Assembly (NCBI GenBank): GCA_041917855.1
Contig: JAYRWT010000087.1
Span: forward strand, 1 to 35,434
From: CALBLZ01 sp041917855
GTDB taxonomy: Bacteria > Patescibacteriota > UBA1384 > CAILIB01
DNA: 35,434 nucleotides
Direction of reading: 5' to 3'
The position numbers and the translations under genes were made by a program. This document shows positions 1-7,928 of this stretch, piece by piece. Positions within the stretch are counted from its first letter, which is position 1. The number at the start of each line of letters is the position of its first letter. The notes beneath the pieces are model-generated. The model was not told where the DNA came from. It saw only the letters and a list, made by a program, of their open reading frames with translations, and made no database searches.

Positions 1-526
1 GGACAGTGTAACCTAGTGCAAAAATACCGAGTAAACGCTTTGGCTGTCGCTGCGCTAAAAAGAGCACCGTCTTGCCCTCTACCTCAAACTTTTGGGCAAT
101 GGCTTGAATTGCCACCCCAAGCTCAATTTGTTCTTGCTGCATGCAGAATGCATCACCCAGGATGTACCAGGTGCGATCAAGTTTTCCGGTTAGTCCATAC
201 TCGGCTATTTGATCTACCTCCAGCTCACGCAATGGCTCGTCAAACTCTTGAGCAGCCTTAGTGAGCGCCGCAAAAATACCGTGAGGATAGGCAGCAGCAA
301 TGCTAGCAGCAATCGATAGTACCCGCTGTTTTGTAGCCCTCGTTTGGTCCTGGACCGCTAAAAACTGAGCCAGTACAGGCACCTGGTGGTAGCAGAGTGA
401 AACCGAAGGGAGCACGAGCTGATCTAGCTTAGCCAAAGCAACCACCTGGCCCGGGCTTGGCAGCGAGGTTTTTTGGGTAGGCCAGTACTGCTTTACTAAG
501 CGACGTAAAAACCAATTGGTAACCAT
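1..526 (-). CDS. P-type ATPase-like protein, partial, catalytic motif absent
   Basis: The reverse strand is open for 175 codons from an ATG at 526 to the window edge, so the 3' end is missing. Residues about 110-175 resemble the nucleotide-binding domain of heavy-metal (P1B) ATPases and the return to the P-domain: a G-x-x-G-K segment, then WYILGD, then EGKTVLFLAQ and LLGIFALGYTV. Upstream, VVALAKLDQLVLPSV lies where the phosphorylated DKTGTLT motif is expected, and YPHGIFAAL lies where the conserved SEHPLA is expected. The catalytic Asp and the HP pair are therefore missing. No membrane segments precede it. The reading frame stays open upstream of 526, so the start is not certain; a weak -10 (TACCGT) lies 6 nt before this ATG. 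It may be a non-catalytic paralogue or a decaying gene. Family assignment is by motif reading only. Confidence 0.6.
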   Translation of the reverse strand, partial: MVTNWFLRRLVKQYWPTQKTSLPSPGQVVALAKLDQLVLPSVSLCYHQVPVLAQFLAVQDQTRATKQRVLSIAASIAAAYPHGIFAALTKAAQEFDEPLRELEVDQIAEYGLTGKLDRTWYILGDAFCMQQEQIELGVAIQAIAQKFEVEGKTVLFLAQRQPKRLLGIFALGYTV

Positions 527-571
527 AGAGCTACGGTAGCAGATGGGCCCCCTTTCTGGTAGGCTGAACCT

Positions 572-856
572 GTGATTAACGCTCAAGTGCAAGCAATTTT
601 AGATGAAGTCGCCCCAGTGCTTGGTATGCACGGGGGCAGTATTGAGCTAGTTGAAGTTACCCCAGAAAACGTAGTGCGCCTCCGCTTTAAAGGAGCCTGT
701 GTTGGCTGCTCAGCTGCAGAGCTCACCTTGGAATACGGTTTAAAGGAAATGATTATGATGCGCTTAGAGGACGTAACCGATGTAGAAGCCGTAAACACTG
801 AGCCGGTAACCCACGACGCCCCATCTCCTCTCTACTTTCATGCTCAAGGTCAGTAA
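572..856 (+). CDS. NifU C-terminal-domain (Nfu-type) Fe-S carrier
   Basis: A 94-residue protein that is essentially one NifU C-terminal domain. It has the GACVGCSAAE signature with Cys43 and Cys46, the CxxC pair that holds a 4Fe-4S cluster between two subunits for delivery to client proteins. The start is GTG; a -10-like TAGGCT at 560-565 ends 6 nt before it and no Shine-Dalgarno is visible, which fits a leaderless first gene of the SUF operon. The end overlaps the sufC start by 17 nt, implying translational coupling. The tail after residue 78 is short and not conserved-looking. Function is by family and operon context. Confidence 0.9.
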   Translation: MINAQVQAILDEVAPVLGMHGGSIELVEVTPENVVRLRFKGACVGCSAAELTLEYGLKEMIMMRLEDVTDVEAVNTEPVTHDAPSPLYFHAQGQ

Positions 857-1586
857 CCTCCACGCCAAAATTGGCGAAACTACAATTCTTACCGGGCTCT
901 CTCTATCCATTGGAGAAGGCGAGATTCATGCTGTCATGGGGCCAAATGGTTCAGGTAAATCTACGCTCGCCGCTGTTTTGGCAGGCAGCCCTGCATACGA
1001 AGTTACCGATGGCTCCGTACTGCTGGCCGGTGCCGATCTACTGGAGATGTCTGTGGAGGAACGTGCAGCAGCTGGTCTGTTTTTGGCTTTCCAGTACCCA
1101 CCAAGTATTCCTGGCGTCAGCATTGCGCAATTTTTGCGCCTGGCTCGCTCTGCTCAGCAAAAGGCGCGAGGCGAGACCCCAATCGCTTTCGCTCCGTTTA
1201 TTGCTGAGCTTAAATCTCATATGAAAAAGCTCGAGCTGCCCTGGAGCTTTGCTGATCGTAGTGTCAACGATGGCTTTTCAGGTGGTGAGAAAAAGCGCTT
1301 AGAAATGTTACAGATGTTGGTACTTGCTCCAAGGTTAGTAATATTGGATGAAATTGACTCAGGTTTAGATATTGACGCCATGAAGCTGGTTGCTCATGCC
1401 GTGCACATGCTAAAAGAGGAGCGCCCCAACACAAGTTTTATTATCATCACACACTACCAGCGGCTTCTCACCCATATTGAACCTGATCACGTTCATATTT
1501 TAAAGGCAGGCAGCATTGTAAAATCTGGGGACAAAAAGCTCGTTGAGCAACTAGAGCGCGAAGGCTACGCCACACTGGAACCATGA
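840..1586 (+). CDS. sufC: SufC, Fe-S assembly ATPase
   Basis: ABC-type ATPase of 248 residues, the normal SufC length. Walker A GPNGSGKST is at 34-42, the signature FSGGEKKR at 146-153, Walker B LVILDE at 166-171 and the switch His at 205. SufC binds SufB and SufD in the cytoplasm and drives shape changes of the scaffold during Fe-S cluster building. It overlaps the Nfu-like gene upstream and shares an ATGA stop-start overlap with the HD-domain gene downstream. The SUF context separates it from transporter ATPases. Confidence 0.96.
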   Translation: MLKVSNLHAKIGETTILTGLSLSIGEGEIHAVMGPNGSGKSTLAAVLAGSPAYEVTDGSVLLAGADLLEMSVEERAAAGLFLAFQYPPSIPGVSIAQFLRLARSAQQKARGETPIAFAPFIAELKSHMKKLELPWSFADRSVNDGFSGGEKKRLEMLQMLVLAPRLVILDEIDSGLDIDAMKLVAHAVHMLKEERPNTSFIIITHYQRLLTHIEPDHVHILKAGSIVKSGDKKLVEQLEREGYATLEP

Positions 1587-2194
1587 ACAGCATGTCGAAA
1601 AAACTGACGGACCTTATTTCCTTTGTGGAGTTCACCCACCTTTTTAGAGCTGTGGAGCGCAGGATTTTTATCCAGGGGAAAGAAGAATTTGAAAATGATG
1701 CTGAGCATAGCTACCAGCTCGCTTTAGTCGCCTGGTACATAATTACCCAGGAAAAGTTACCGCTAAAACTGGAGAAAGTATTTGCTTACGCCTTGGCTCA
1801 TGATTTAGTTGAAGCCTATGCAGGGGATATGCGTTTTGATGCACCCACGGACATCAAGAAAGCAGCCGAACATGAAGCGTTAAAGCGCATAAAGCTGACC
1901 TTTCCGCGCTTTAAAATGCTACATGATACCATCCGCCGCTATGAGGCTAAGTTAGACCCGGAGAGTCAATTTGTCTTCGCGCTCGATAAACTCTTGCCAG
2001 ACCTCAACACCTATCTAGATAATGGCAGACTTTGGCAGACTGGTGGTGTTAGCTTTAAAGAGAGAATTGGAATAATTTCCGAAAAACTTGCTCATTCAGC
2101 GGTAATTGAACGCTACCATAAAGAGTTTCAAGAAATGGTAAAAAGCTACGAGAACACCCTATTCCCATTAGATAAGGAGGAGGAGCATGAGTGA
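1583..2194 (+). CDS. HD-domain hydrolase, HDDC2/YfbR-like
   Basis: A 203-residue HD-superfamily protein. The metal-binding signature is visible: His42 in AEHSYQ, the His73-Asp74 doublet in AHDLVEAYAGD, and Asp135 in ALDKLLPD. This arrangement resembles the HDDC2/YfbR group of 5'-deoxynucleotidases, so a nucleotide phosphohydrolase role is likely, but the substrate cannot be read from sequence. It starts in an ATGA overlap with sufC and overlaps the next gene by 8 nt, which places it inside the SUF operon although it is not a known SUF component. An alternative start at the fourth codon (1592) is possible. Confidence 0.85.
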   Translation: MNSMSKKLTDLISFVEFTHLFRAVERRIFIQGKEEFENDAEHSYQLALVAWYIITQEKLPLKLEKVFAYALAHDLVEAYAGDMRFDAPTDIKKAAEHEALKRIKLTFPRFKMLHDTIRRYEAKLDPESQFVFALDKLLPDLNTYLDNGRLWQTGGVSFKERIGIISEKLAHSAVIERYHKEFQEMVKSYENTLFPLDKEEEHE

Positions 2195-2657
2195 AGCTAT
2201 CGCTATTTTGTTCTTAATTCCTGGTTTAGTTGGAACGTTGTACCCGGTTGTTCCGGCTGTTCCGTACATGTTTGTAGTGACGTTAGTGTACGCCCTGTTC
2301 ACTCAGTTTGCCCGCCTAGCAGGTTGGGAGCTGGCGATTTTGGCTGGCTTAGCCCTAGTCTCCTTCCTGGTAGATCAGCTCTCTGGTATTCTCGGTGCAA
2401 AATATGGTGGCGCCAGTAAGCGTGCCTTGCTCTTTGGTTTTGTTGGTGCACTGGCCGGTACAATTTTTGCCGGGCCGGTTGGTGGTTTTGTGGGAGTGTT
2501 TACCGGAATTATGATTGCAGAACTCTCGCAACTACGTGGCCACATTACTGCACTCAAGGCGGCAACCGGGGGATTACTCGGTGCGCTAGCCGGTATGCTG
2601 GTAAACATTGTTATCGGCCTCATCTTCTTTGTTTGCTTTATTGTCTTTGTTTACTAG
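2187..2657 (+). CDS. DUF456 family integral membrane protein
   Basis: A 156-residue, strongly hydrophobic protein with about four to five membrane spans and glycine-rich stretches (GALAGTIFAGPVGGFVGVFTG and GGLLGALAGM), the typical look of DUF456 proteins. An AAGGAGGAGG-type Shine-Dalgarno at about 2174-2183 stands just before the ATG, one of the few strong ribosome sites in the window. The start overlaps the HD-domain gene by 8 nt. No function is established for the family. Its place between sufC and sufB may only reflect operon packing. The family call is by overall pattern. Confidence 0.8.
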   Translation: MSEAIAILFLIPGLVGTLYPVVPAVPYMFVVTLVYALFTQFARLAGWELAILAGLALVSFLVDQLSGILGAKYGGASKRALLFGFVGALAGTIFAGPVGGFVGVFTGIMIAELSQLRGHITALKAATGGLLGALAGMLVNIVIGLIFFVCFIVFVY

Positions 2658-2666
2658 TCACTGATT

Positions 2667-4064
2667 TTGCCGAGTAAAACGTACACTCCTGCTGAATACA
2701 CTTTGGGCTTTGCCGATGCAGAGGCCTATATTGCCCGTACTCCAAAGGGTTTAACCGAGGAAACTGTTAGGGCAATCTCTGCCTATAAGCGTGAACCTAC
2801 TTGGATGCTCGAAAAGCGCCTTGAGGCCTTTAGGATTTTTTCCGAAAAACCCATGCCTAGCTGGGGTGCAGATTTATCATCTTTGAATTTTGATGAAATG
2901 ACGTACTTCCTACGTGCTGTAGATAAACCTGAGAGGACCTGGGACGATGTACCCGATGACATCAAAAATACCTTTGACAGGATTGGCGTACCAGAAGCTG
3001 AAAAGAAGTTTTTGGCTGGTGTAGGCGCTCAGTACGACAGCGAGGCCATCTACCACAACTTGCGCAGTGAGTGGGAGGCTGAAGGTGTAATCTTCTGCGA
3101 CACAGACTCAGCCCTACGTGAGCATGAAGGTATCCTAAAGGAATATTTTGGCACGCTTGTGCCGCCACACGACAATAAGTTTGCTGCCTTAAATACAGCT
3201 GTCTGGAGCGGCGGCAGTTTTGTGTATGTCCCAAAGGGTGTGCACGTGAAAATCCCGGTTCAGGCGTACTTCCGAATTAATGCCCGCAATGCTGGTCAGT
3301 TTGAGCGAACACTAATTATTGTGGAAGAGGGCGCCTATGTGCACTATGTAGAGGGCTGTTCTGCTCCTGTCTACACCAGCGACTCACTACATAGTGCGGT
3401 GGTAGAAGTAGTAGTCAAAGAAGGCGGACGCGCCCGGTACACCACTATCCAAAACTGGTCGGGAGATGTGTATAACTTAGTAACCAAGCGTGCCCGTGCC
3501 TTTAAGAACGCCACAATGGAGTGGGTGGACTGCAACCTAGGCTCAAAAGTAACCATGAAGTACCCCTCGGTTTTCCTGATGGGCGAAGGCGCACGTGCTG
3601 AAGTACTCTCCCTCGCTCTAGCGGGTCAGAATCAGCACCAAGACGCTGGGGCAAAAATCTTCCACCTAGCACCAAACACCAGTAGTGTGATCACCTCTAA
3701 GTCTGTCTCACATGGGGGAGGAAGAAGCAGCTACCGCGGTATCGTCAAAAGTAATTTAAACGGAAAAGGAATACAGAGTAAGGTAGTCTGCGATGCCCTA
3801 ATCTTGGACGATCTCTCGCAGTCAGATACGTACCCCACAATCGACATCGCTCAGCCGCACGCTCAAATTGAACACGAAGCAACAGTTTCGAGAATAGGAG
3901 AAGAGCAGCTCTTTTACCTACGCTCGCGCGGCTTAAGCGAGGTAGAGGCTTCTGGGTTAATTGTAAATGGCTTCATTGAGCCAATCGTCAAAGAGCTGCC
4001 CATGGAGTACGCGGTAGAGATGAATAGACTGATTGAGCTACAAATGGAGGGGAGTGTAGGATGA
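2667..4064 (+). CDS. sufB: SufB, Fe-S scaffold subunit
   Basis: A protein of 465 residues, the usual SufB size. It carries an N-terminal region ending near YDSEAIYHNL, the long beta-helix core, and the C-terminal HEATVSRIGEEQLFYLRSRG signature. The core includes a conserved-looking Cys in SKVVCDALIL, as in Gram-positive-type SufB. With SufC and SufD it forms the SufBCD scaffold on which clusters are assembled. The start is taken as TTG at 2667, 9 nt after the DUF456 stop; an ATT immediately upstream is in frame, and no clear ribosome site is seen. The end overlaps sufD by ATGA. Confidence 0.95.
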   Translation: MPSKTYTPAEYTLGFADAEAYIARTPKGLTEETVRAISAYKREPTWMLEKRLEAFRIFSEKPMPSWGADLSSLNFDEMTYFLRAVDKPERTWDDVPDDIKNTFDRIGVPEAEKKFLAGVGAQYDSEAIYHNLRSEWEAEGVIFCDTDSALREHEGILKEYFGTLVPPHDNKFAALNTAVWSGGSFVYVPKGVHVKIPVQAYFRINARNAGQFERTLIIVEEGAYVHYVEGCSAPVYTSDSLHSAVVEVVVKEGGRARYTTIQNWSGDVYNLVTKRARAFKNATMEWVDCNLGSKVTMKYPSVFLMGEGARAEVLSLALAGQNQHQDAGAKIFHLAPNTSSVITSKSVSHGGGRSSYRGIVKSNLNGKGIQSKVVCDALILDDLSQSDTYPTIDIAQPHAQIEHEATVSRIGEEQLFYLRSRGLSEVEASGLIVNGFIEPIVKELPMEYAVEMNRLIELQMEGSVG

Positions 4065-4546
4065 GTACTAATCTAAAAACCGGCAATCACGAACTCTCTA
4101 TTGTCTTGGGCGGCAGTGAGCAGCATGAACAAATCATTACACTTACTGAGCCCGATACAAAACTTGAGGTGCGCGTCACTATTGATGCGCGTGATGAGGA
4201 CGCGCCAGGCTGCACCCTACGTGTTATTCACGCCGCTCCCAATACCCACGCAGATGTCACTATTAAGACGCTTGCCCAGCAACATGCTACTCCAGTGATC
4301 AGGGGAACTTTGGAAATCCAACAGGATGCAGGTAACTGCACGTCATACTTACGTCACGATAGTTTAGTTTTTGATGCTGCCCATGTCTGGACACAACCAG
4401 CTCTAGAGATTAAGAATAACCTTGTAGCTTGCTCGCACTCAGCAACTATTAGGACCATTACCCCAGATGATCTCTTTTACATGCAAACCCGCGGCATCTC
4501 CACAGAGACCGCCAAAGAAACCCTGATCAACGCTTTTCTTGCCTAA
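4061..4546 (+). CDS. sufD: SufD-like, strongly shortened
   Basis: Only 161 residues against roughly 400 or more for ordinary SufD. The C-terminal part matches the SufB/SufD ending: CSHSATIRTITPDDLFYMQTRG, with Cys124 and His126 at the position of the conserved CSH of SufD and helices for binding SufC after it. The N-terminal domain and most of the beta-helix are missing. The ATGA overlap with sufB and the immediate start of sufS after its stop show tight co-translation, so loss by recent damage is unlikely. It probably pairs with SufB as a minimal partner subunit (inference). Confidence 0.85.
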   Translation: MSTNLKTGNHELSIVLGGSEQHEQIITLTEPDTKLEVRVTIDARDEDAPGCTLRVIHAAPNTHADVTIKTLAQQHATPVIRGTLEIQQDAGNCTSYLRHDSLVFDAAHVWTQPALEIKNNLVACSHSATIRTITPDDLFYMQTRGISTETAKETLINAFLA

Positions 4547-4547
4547 T

Positions 4548-5747
4548 ATGTACCGCAACGATTTCCCCCTCTTTCACGAGCAACCAGATTTAGCCTACCT
4601 GGATAGCGCTGCTACCACACAGAAACCGCAGGTTGTGCTTGATGCCGTGCAAAATGCCCTGGCACATGCCGCCAATCCTGATCGAGGACTGTACCCGCTA
4701 AGCACCGCAGCAACTGAGATTATGGAAGGTACGCGCCAGGTTGTAGCTAGCTTCATTAACGAGAAAAACCCAGACCGCGTGGTCTTTACCGCTAACGCCA
4801 CCGAGGCGTTTAATCTGTTAACACATGGTGTTGCTCGTTCATTAAAAGCTGGGGACGAAATCATACTTTCTCACCTAGAGCACAATTCGGTTACCCTGCC
4901 GTGGCGCCAGCTTGCCCTAGAAAAAGGCCTGCTACTGCGTTACTTGCCATACAATCCATCCACCGGAAAACTCAAGTTTGAGGAGCTCGCTAGTCTGGTC
5001 TCCAGCCGCACCCAGGTGATCAGCCTGAGCATGATTTCCAATGTGTACGGTACGCGCTCCTTGGTGGAGGAAGCCAGAAAAATTATTGCGCAGCAGGGGA
5101 GTCGTGCCCTGATTTTTCTGGATGCTGCCCAAGCTGCACCACATGAAGCGCTCAATGTTGAAACACTTGGTGCGGACGCCGTAGTTTTTTCTGGCCACAA
5201 GCTCTATGCGCCGACTAGCACTGGTGTCCTCTGGGGGAGCCCTACCCTCTTTAATGCCTTCGGCACCTTCACCCCTTCCCGAGCTGGTGGTGGTAGCGTG
5301 GAAGCGCTGCGCCCAGAAGAGATTATGTGGAAGCGCTCACCCCAGCGCATTGCTGGCGGTACCCCAGCCGTAGAAAGTATTGCGGGATTACGAGCTGCTA
5401 TTCACTACATCCAGGGAATCGGTTGGGGGCAGATTCAGTCACATATTTCAGATTTAGCCCACTACGCTCAGGAGAAAATCGAGGAAGCTGGTGGCAAGCT
5501 TCTTCACCACGAAGCTGGGGCAAGTATTGTTTCTTTTACCCTGGGCGACATCCATCCTCATGATGTAGCCGATGCCCTAGGCGCCATGGGTGTTTGCGTG
5601 CGCGGCGGACTACACTGTGCACACGGACTATTTGGTGAGAAAGATTTTGGCTACGTCCGCGTCAGCTTTGGCCTCTACAACACCAGGGCAGATATTGATA
5701 AGCTTTGCCAATCCTTACAGGAGGTTAACGCTACGTACCGTGGGTAG
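4548..5747 (+). CDS. sufS: SufS, cysteine desulfurase
   Basis: Type II PLP-dependent cysteine desulfurase, 399 residues from ATG 4548. The PLP lysine is Lys218 in SGHKLYAP, and the persulfide cysteine is Cys357 in RGGLHCAHG, close to the usual R-x-G-H-H-C-A. AYLDSAATTQKP at the N-terminus and LDAAQAAPH are also typical. It takes sulfur from cysteine and passes it to SufU and then SufB. ATG 4548 is chosen because it follows the sufD stop by one base; a TTG three codons upstream is possible. The 3' end overlaps sufU. Confidence 0.96.
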   Translation: MYRNDFPLFHEQPDLAYLDSAATTQKPQVVLDAVQNALAHAANPDRGLYPLSTAATEIMEGTRQVVASFINEKNPDRVVFTANATEAFNLLTHGVARSLKAGDEIILSHLEHNSVTLPWRQLALEKGLLLRYLPYNPSTGKLKFEELASLVSSRTQVISLSMISNVYGTRSLVEEARKIIAQQGSRALIFLDAAQAAPHEALNVETLGADAVVFSGHKLYAPTSTGVLWGSPTLFNAFGTFTPSRAGGGSVEALRPEEIMWKRSPQRIAGGTPAVESIAGLRAAIHYIQGIGWGQIQSHISDLAHYAQEKIEEAGGKLLHHEAGASIVSFTLGDIHPHDVADALGAMGVCVRGGLHCAHGLFGEKDFGYVRVSFGLYNTRADIDKLCQSLQEVNATYRG

Positions 5748-6108
5748 TGCGGAGCAACTTGTAATTGATCGTGCCCGCGCTCCTCACTTTGCCGGGACTA
5801 CTAGCGTTGCCACTCATCAAGCAGAAGGCGCAAATTTATCCTGCGGCGATGAGGTTCACTTTACCCTGAATATCACTGATGGAATCATTACCGATATCCG
5901 CCACGAAAGTCGCGCTTGCAGTATTTGCACTGCTGCTGCAGACCTACTTGCCGAGCGCCTGATTGGTAAATCTGAGGAGAATATTACCTCTGTAAGTAAC
6001 GAAGAAGTCATCACGGAGATTGGCATTCCACTCTCACCGATGCGCCAAAAGTGCGCGCTACTGCCCCTCCATACTATTCAACAATTCACTCCCTTATTCC
6101 CAGAGTAA
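5740..6108 (+). CDS. sufU: SufU, zinc-dependent sulfurtransferase of SUF
   Basis: A 122-residue protein of the IscU/SufU fold. The three cysteines are present: Cys35 in LSCGDEV with Asp37, Cys60 in RACSIC, and Cys105 in RQKCALLP. SufU takes persulfide from SufS, which lies directly upstream. GTG 5740 is chosen since protein similarity only begins about there; the frame is open much further upstream, but that stretch is inside sufS. AGGAGG at 5719-5724 lies 15 nt upstream, rather far. The N-terminus is shorter than in typical SufU. The start therefore remains uncertain by a few codons. Confidence 0.9.
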   Translation: MGSAEQLVIDRARAPHFAGTTSVATHQAEGANLSCGDEVHFTLNITDGIITDIRHESRACSICTAAADLLAERLIGKSEENITSVSNEEVITEIGIPLSPMRQKCALLPLHTIQQFTPLFPE

Positions 6109-6131
6109 ATTAGTTCTGCTAAGGTTACTCC

Positions 6132-6629
6132 GTGGATCTGCTAACCTTCCTATACAACGCACGGGAGCAAAGTAGACTCCTCAATGCGTTCCTCGCCAAC
6201 TTTCCTTTGCCTACATCGGCAATTGTCGACCATCTCTGCTTCAAGTGCATCTCTGAAACGGGTTATGAACACCTGCGCGGTGAGCTTGAATCAAGCGAGC
6301 ACAGCAAGTACATCTTTCAATCCTACATCTCCGGAAGAAGGATCGCCGTCATCTCACTGGTCAAACCGATCGAGTGGGCAGGCGGAGGGGTCAGAATCCT
6401 TGAACTCTGCGATCAAAAGCCCGACTGCTCGCAAACCCACGGCTTTGACCACTTTGAAATCATCTTCCCAGATGAGACGAGCATGACGCAGTACCTTGCC
6501 ACTTGTGGCGTGGAGACTGTGGCTGGACAGGTCACCTACAAAGTACCGATTCCAGATCAAACGCTTGTTCTAAGGTGCACAACCGAGCCGCCACTCATTG
6601 AGCGCATCCGAGCCAACGAGTTTCACTAG
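6132..6629 (+). CDS. YecM-like protein, VOC superfamily
   Basis: A 165-residue protein that resembles Escherichia coli YecM: IVDHLCFKC early, a middle SGRRIAVISLVKPIEW segment, and HGFDHFEIIFP near residue 107, with His and Glu at the places where the vicinal-oxygen-chelate fold binds metal. The biochemical role of YecM is not established. The start is GTG. TAAGGT at 6120-6125 ends 6 nt upstream and could be a -10 box, so it may have its own leaderless promoter in addition to reading from sufU, 23 nt upstream. A strong hairpin terminator follows. Confidence 0.75.
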   Translation: MDLLTFLYNAREQSRLLNAFLANFPLPTSAIVDHLCFKCISETGYEHLRGELESSEHSKYIFQSYISGRRIAVISLVKPIEWAGGGVRILELCDQKPDCSQTHGFDHFEIIFPDETSMTQYLATCGVETVAGQVTYKVPIPDQTLVLRCTTEPPLIERIRANEFH

Positions 6630-6632
6630 ACT

Positions 6633-6673
6633 AATGAGGATCACGTCAGCCGACGCGATCCTCATTGCGTTTT
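6633..6673 (+). terminator. Intrinsic terminator after SUF/YecM genes
   Basis: AATGAGGATC at 6633-6642 pairs perfectly with GATCCTCATT at 6657-6666. An inner CGTC/GACG stem continues it around an AGCC loop after one A-C mismatch. GCGTTTT follows. The hairpin lies between the converging YecM-like and exonuclease genes, whose stop codon it touches. The T-tract favours the + direction. Confidence 0.8.
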
Positions 6674-7250
6674 AAAACAAACTTAGGTTCATTGGACCCT
6701 GATCAGGGGACTCAACCTTCTGCTTAAAATCTACAGAAACGGCTTTTTTGCCCTGCATATCTGTGTAATGCAGCATGCCATTTAGTTTGCCGTACTCAAA
6801 AATTTCCTTAGTTATACGTACGTCGTCCAAACAGTAGGCGCGTAGTTCCTCAATTTTGCCTTCACGGTAGAGGGAAATTGCTTTTAGGCCGTCGCCGGAT
6901 TTTCCTTCGCCAAGCGTGGCATGGGCGATATTATCAAGCTTAACCCTAAAACCCAGGCGCTTGTACACTTCTTCCAGGATGTCAAAACTTGGTACTTTAC
7001 TAATCTCTGGAAAGTAGGCAGACACAACCACGTCATCAAAGCCCTTATTATTGAATCCTATGAGCATTTCACAGTCCTCGAGCATGCGCCAAAACTGAGG
7101 TAGCTCATCCTCAGTAAAACTTAAAAGTTTGCGCTGATTGTAGGAATAGCAACCGAGCAGGGAAATGTGCAGTTTTTTAGGATCACGTGTGCCAATATCG
7201 GCAAAGGTCTCCTTTGTTTCAATATCGTAGACAATAATATCTTTGGCCAT
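6672..7250 (-). CDS. DEDD-type 3'-5' exonuclease, RNase H fold
   Basis: A 192-residue single-domain protein. Exo I motif is D9-x-E11 in YDIET, exo II is GFNNKGFDD near residues 65-73, and exo III is YCLDDVRITKEIFEYG with Tyr139 and Asp143, giving a DEDDy-type active site. Such domains trim DNA or RNA from the 3' end; similar ones are fused to DEAH helicases or occur in YprB-like proteins, so the substrate is open. It stands alone, with the SOD gene 38 nt upstream in the same direction. Confidence 0.85.
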   Translation of the reverse strand: MAKDIIVYDIETKETFADIGTRDPKKLHISLLGCYSYNQRKLLSFTEDELPQFWRMLEDCEMLIGFNNKGFDDVVVSAYFPEISKVPSFDILEEVYKRLGFRVKLDNIAHATLGEGKSGDGLKAISLYREGKIEELRAYCLDDVRITKEIFEYGKLNGMLHYTDMQGKKAVSVDFKQKVESPDQGPMNLSLF

Positions 7251-7287
7251 CAGAAAAAAATTAGTCGGTTCAGTAGGGGAGTCGAGC

Positions 7288-7875
7288 CTATTTTTTGACC
7301 GCCAAGAAACTCGCCTCCACTACCCTCCACTGCACATTTTTTAGAAAAGTTTCGATGTAAGCCTTGCGATCTGAGCCAAAGTCTAGGAAGTACGCATGCT
7401 CGTACACGTCCATTGGAAGAAGTGGAATACTCCCCCATACTCCCCCTTGGTTCTGTGAATCCCCCGAGTAAATATGTAACCGAGAATCAAAGGTGTCATA
7501 GGCTAGTATTGCCCAGCCGCGTGCAGCCATGCCAGTGGCGGTAAAGTCCTCGGTAAAACGCTCCCAGCTCCCCCACTCCCCTTCGATAGCTTCCTTGATT
7601 TGGGTGCCATCAGCATTGCCGTCGCCTCCAAGCACAGAAAAGAAAACCTGGTGCAGAATCATGCCATTTGCGGCAAAGGTTTCACCCTCTTTTAAACCAC
7701 GCCACGCTGAGTAAATCTGGTTTGCTGCAGCAAGATCGGTTTCTTTGAGCTTTTCTTCTATCTCGTTGCGCTTTGCCACATACCCCGCATAGAGCTTGCC
7801 GTGGTGGATATCATTGGTTTTGGCAGAGATGCCCCGGAGCTCACCTGGATTTTGAGTCGTTACTTGGTGCGTCAT
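7288..7875 (-). CDS. Fe/Mn-family superoxide dismutase
   Basis: A 195-residue protein. All four metal ligands are seen: His24 in DIHHGKLY, His75 in ILHQVFF, and Asp156 and His160 in DVYEHAY. The gateway tyrosine is kept (Tyr32 in AGYV). The usual second-sphere His in the KHH triad is Leu28 here, as in a divergent subgroup. The enzyme converts superoxide to peroxide and oxygen. No signal peptide is seen, so it is cytoplasmic. ACTAAT about 7 nt before the ATG could be a -10 box; there is no Shine-Dalgarno. The metal, iron or manganese, cannot be decided here. Confidence 0.92.
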   Translation of the reverse strand: MTHQVTTQNPGELRGISAKTNDIHHGKLYAGYVAKRNEIEEKLKETDLAAANQIYSAWRGLKEGETFAANGMILHQVFFSVLGGDGNADGTQIKEAIEGEWGSWERFTEDFTATGMAARGWAILAYDTFDSRLHIYSGDSQNQGGVWGSIPLLPMDVYEHAYFLDFGSDRKAYIETFLKNVQWRVVEASFLAVKK

Positions 7876-7928
7876 AGGAAGAATTAGTGTGTATGTTTAG
7901 CCTACCGATCGGCATCACGCTTGGCAAC

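Noticed and set aside
16..261. Open frame of 81 codons on the + strand
   Set aside because: It lies antisense to the longer open frame at 1-526, which has recognisable ATPase-domain similarity; the + frame has none.
2962..3556. Open frames on the - strand inside sufB
   Set aside because: They are shadows of a well-conserved gene and show no protein-like features of their own.
7907..7914. CCGATCGG palindrome upstream of the SOD gene
   Set aside because: Eight bases of symmetry are expected by chance in a window of this size, and no second site supports it.
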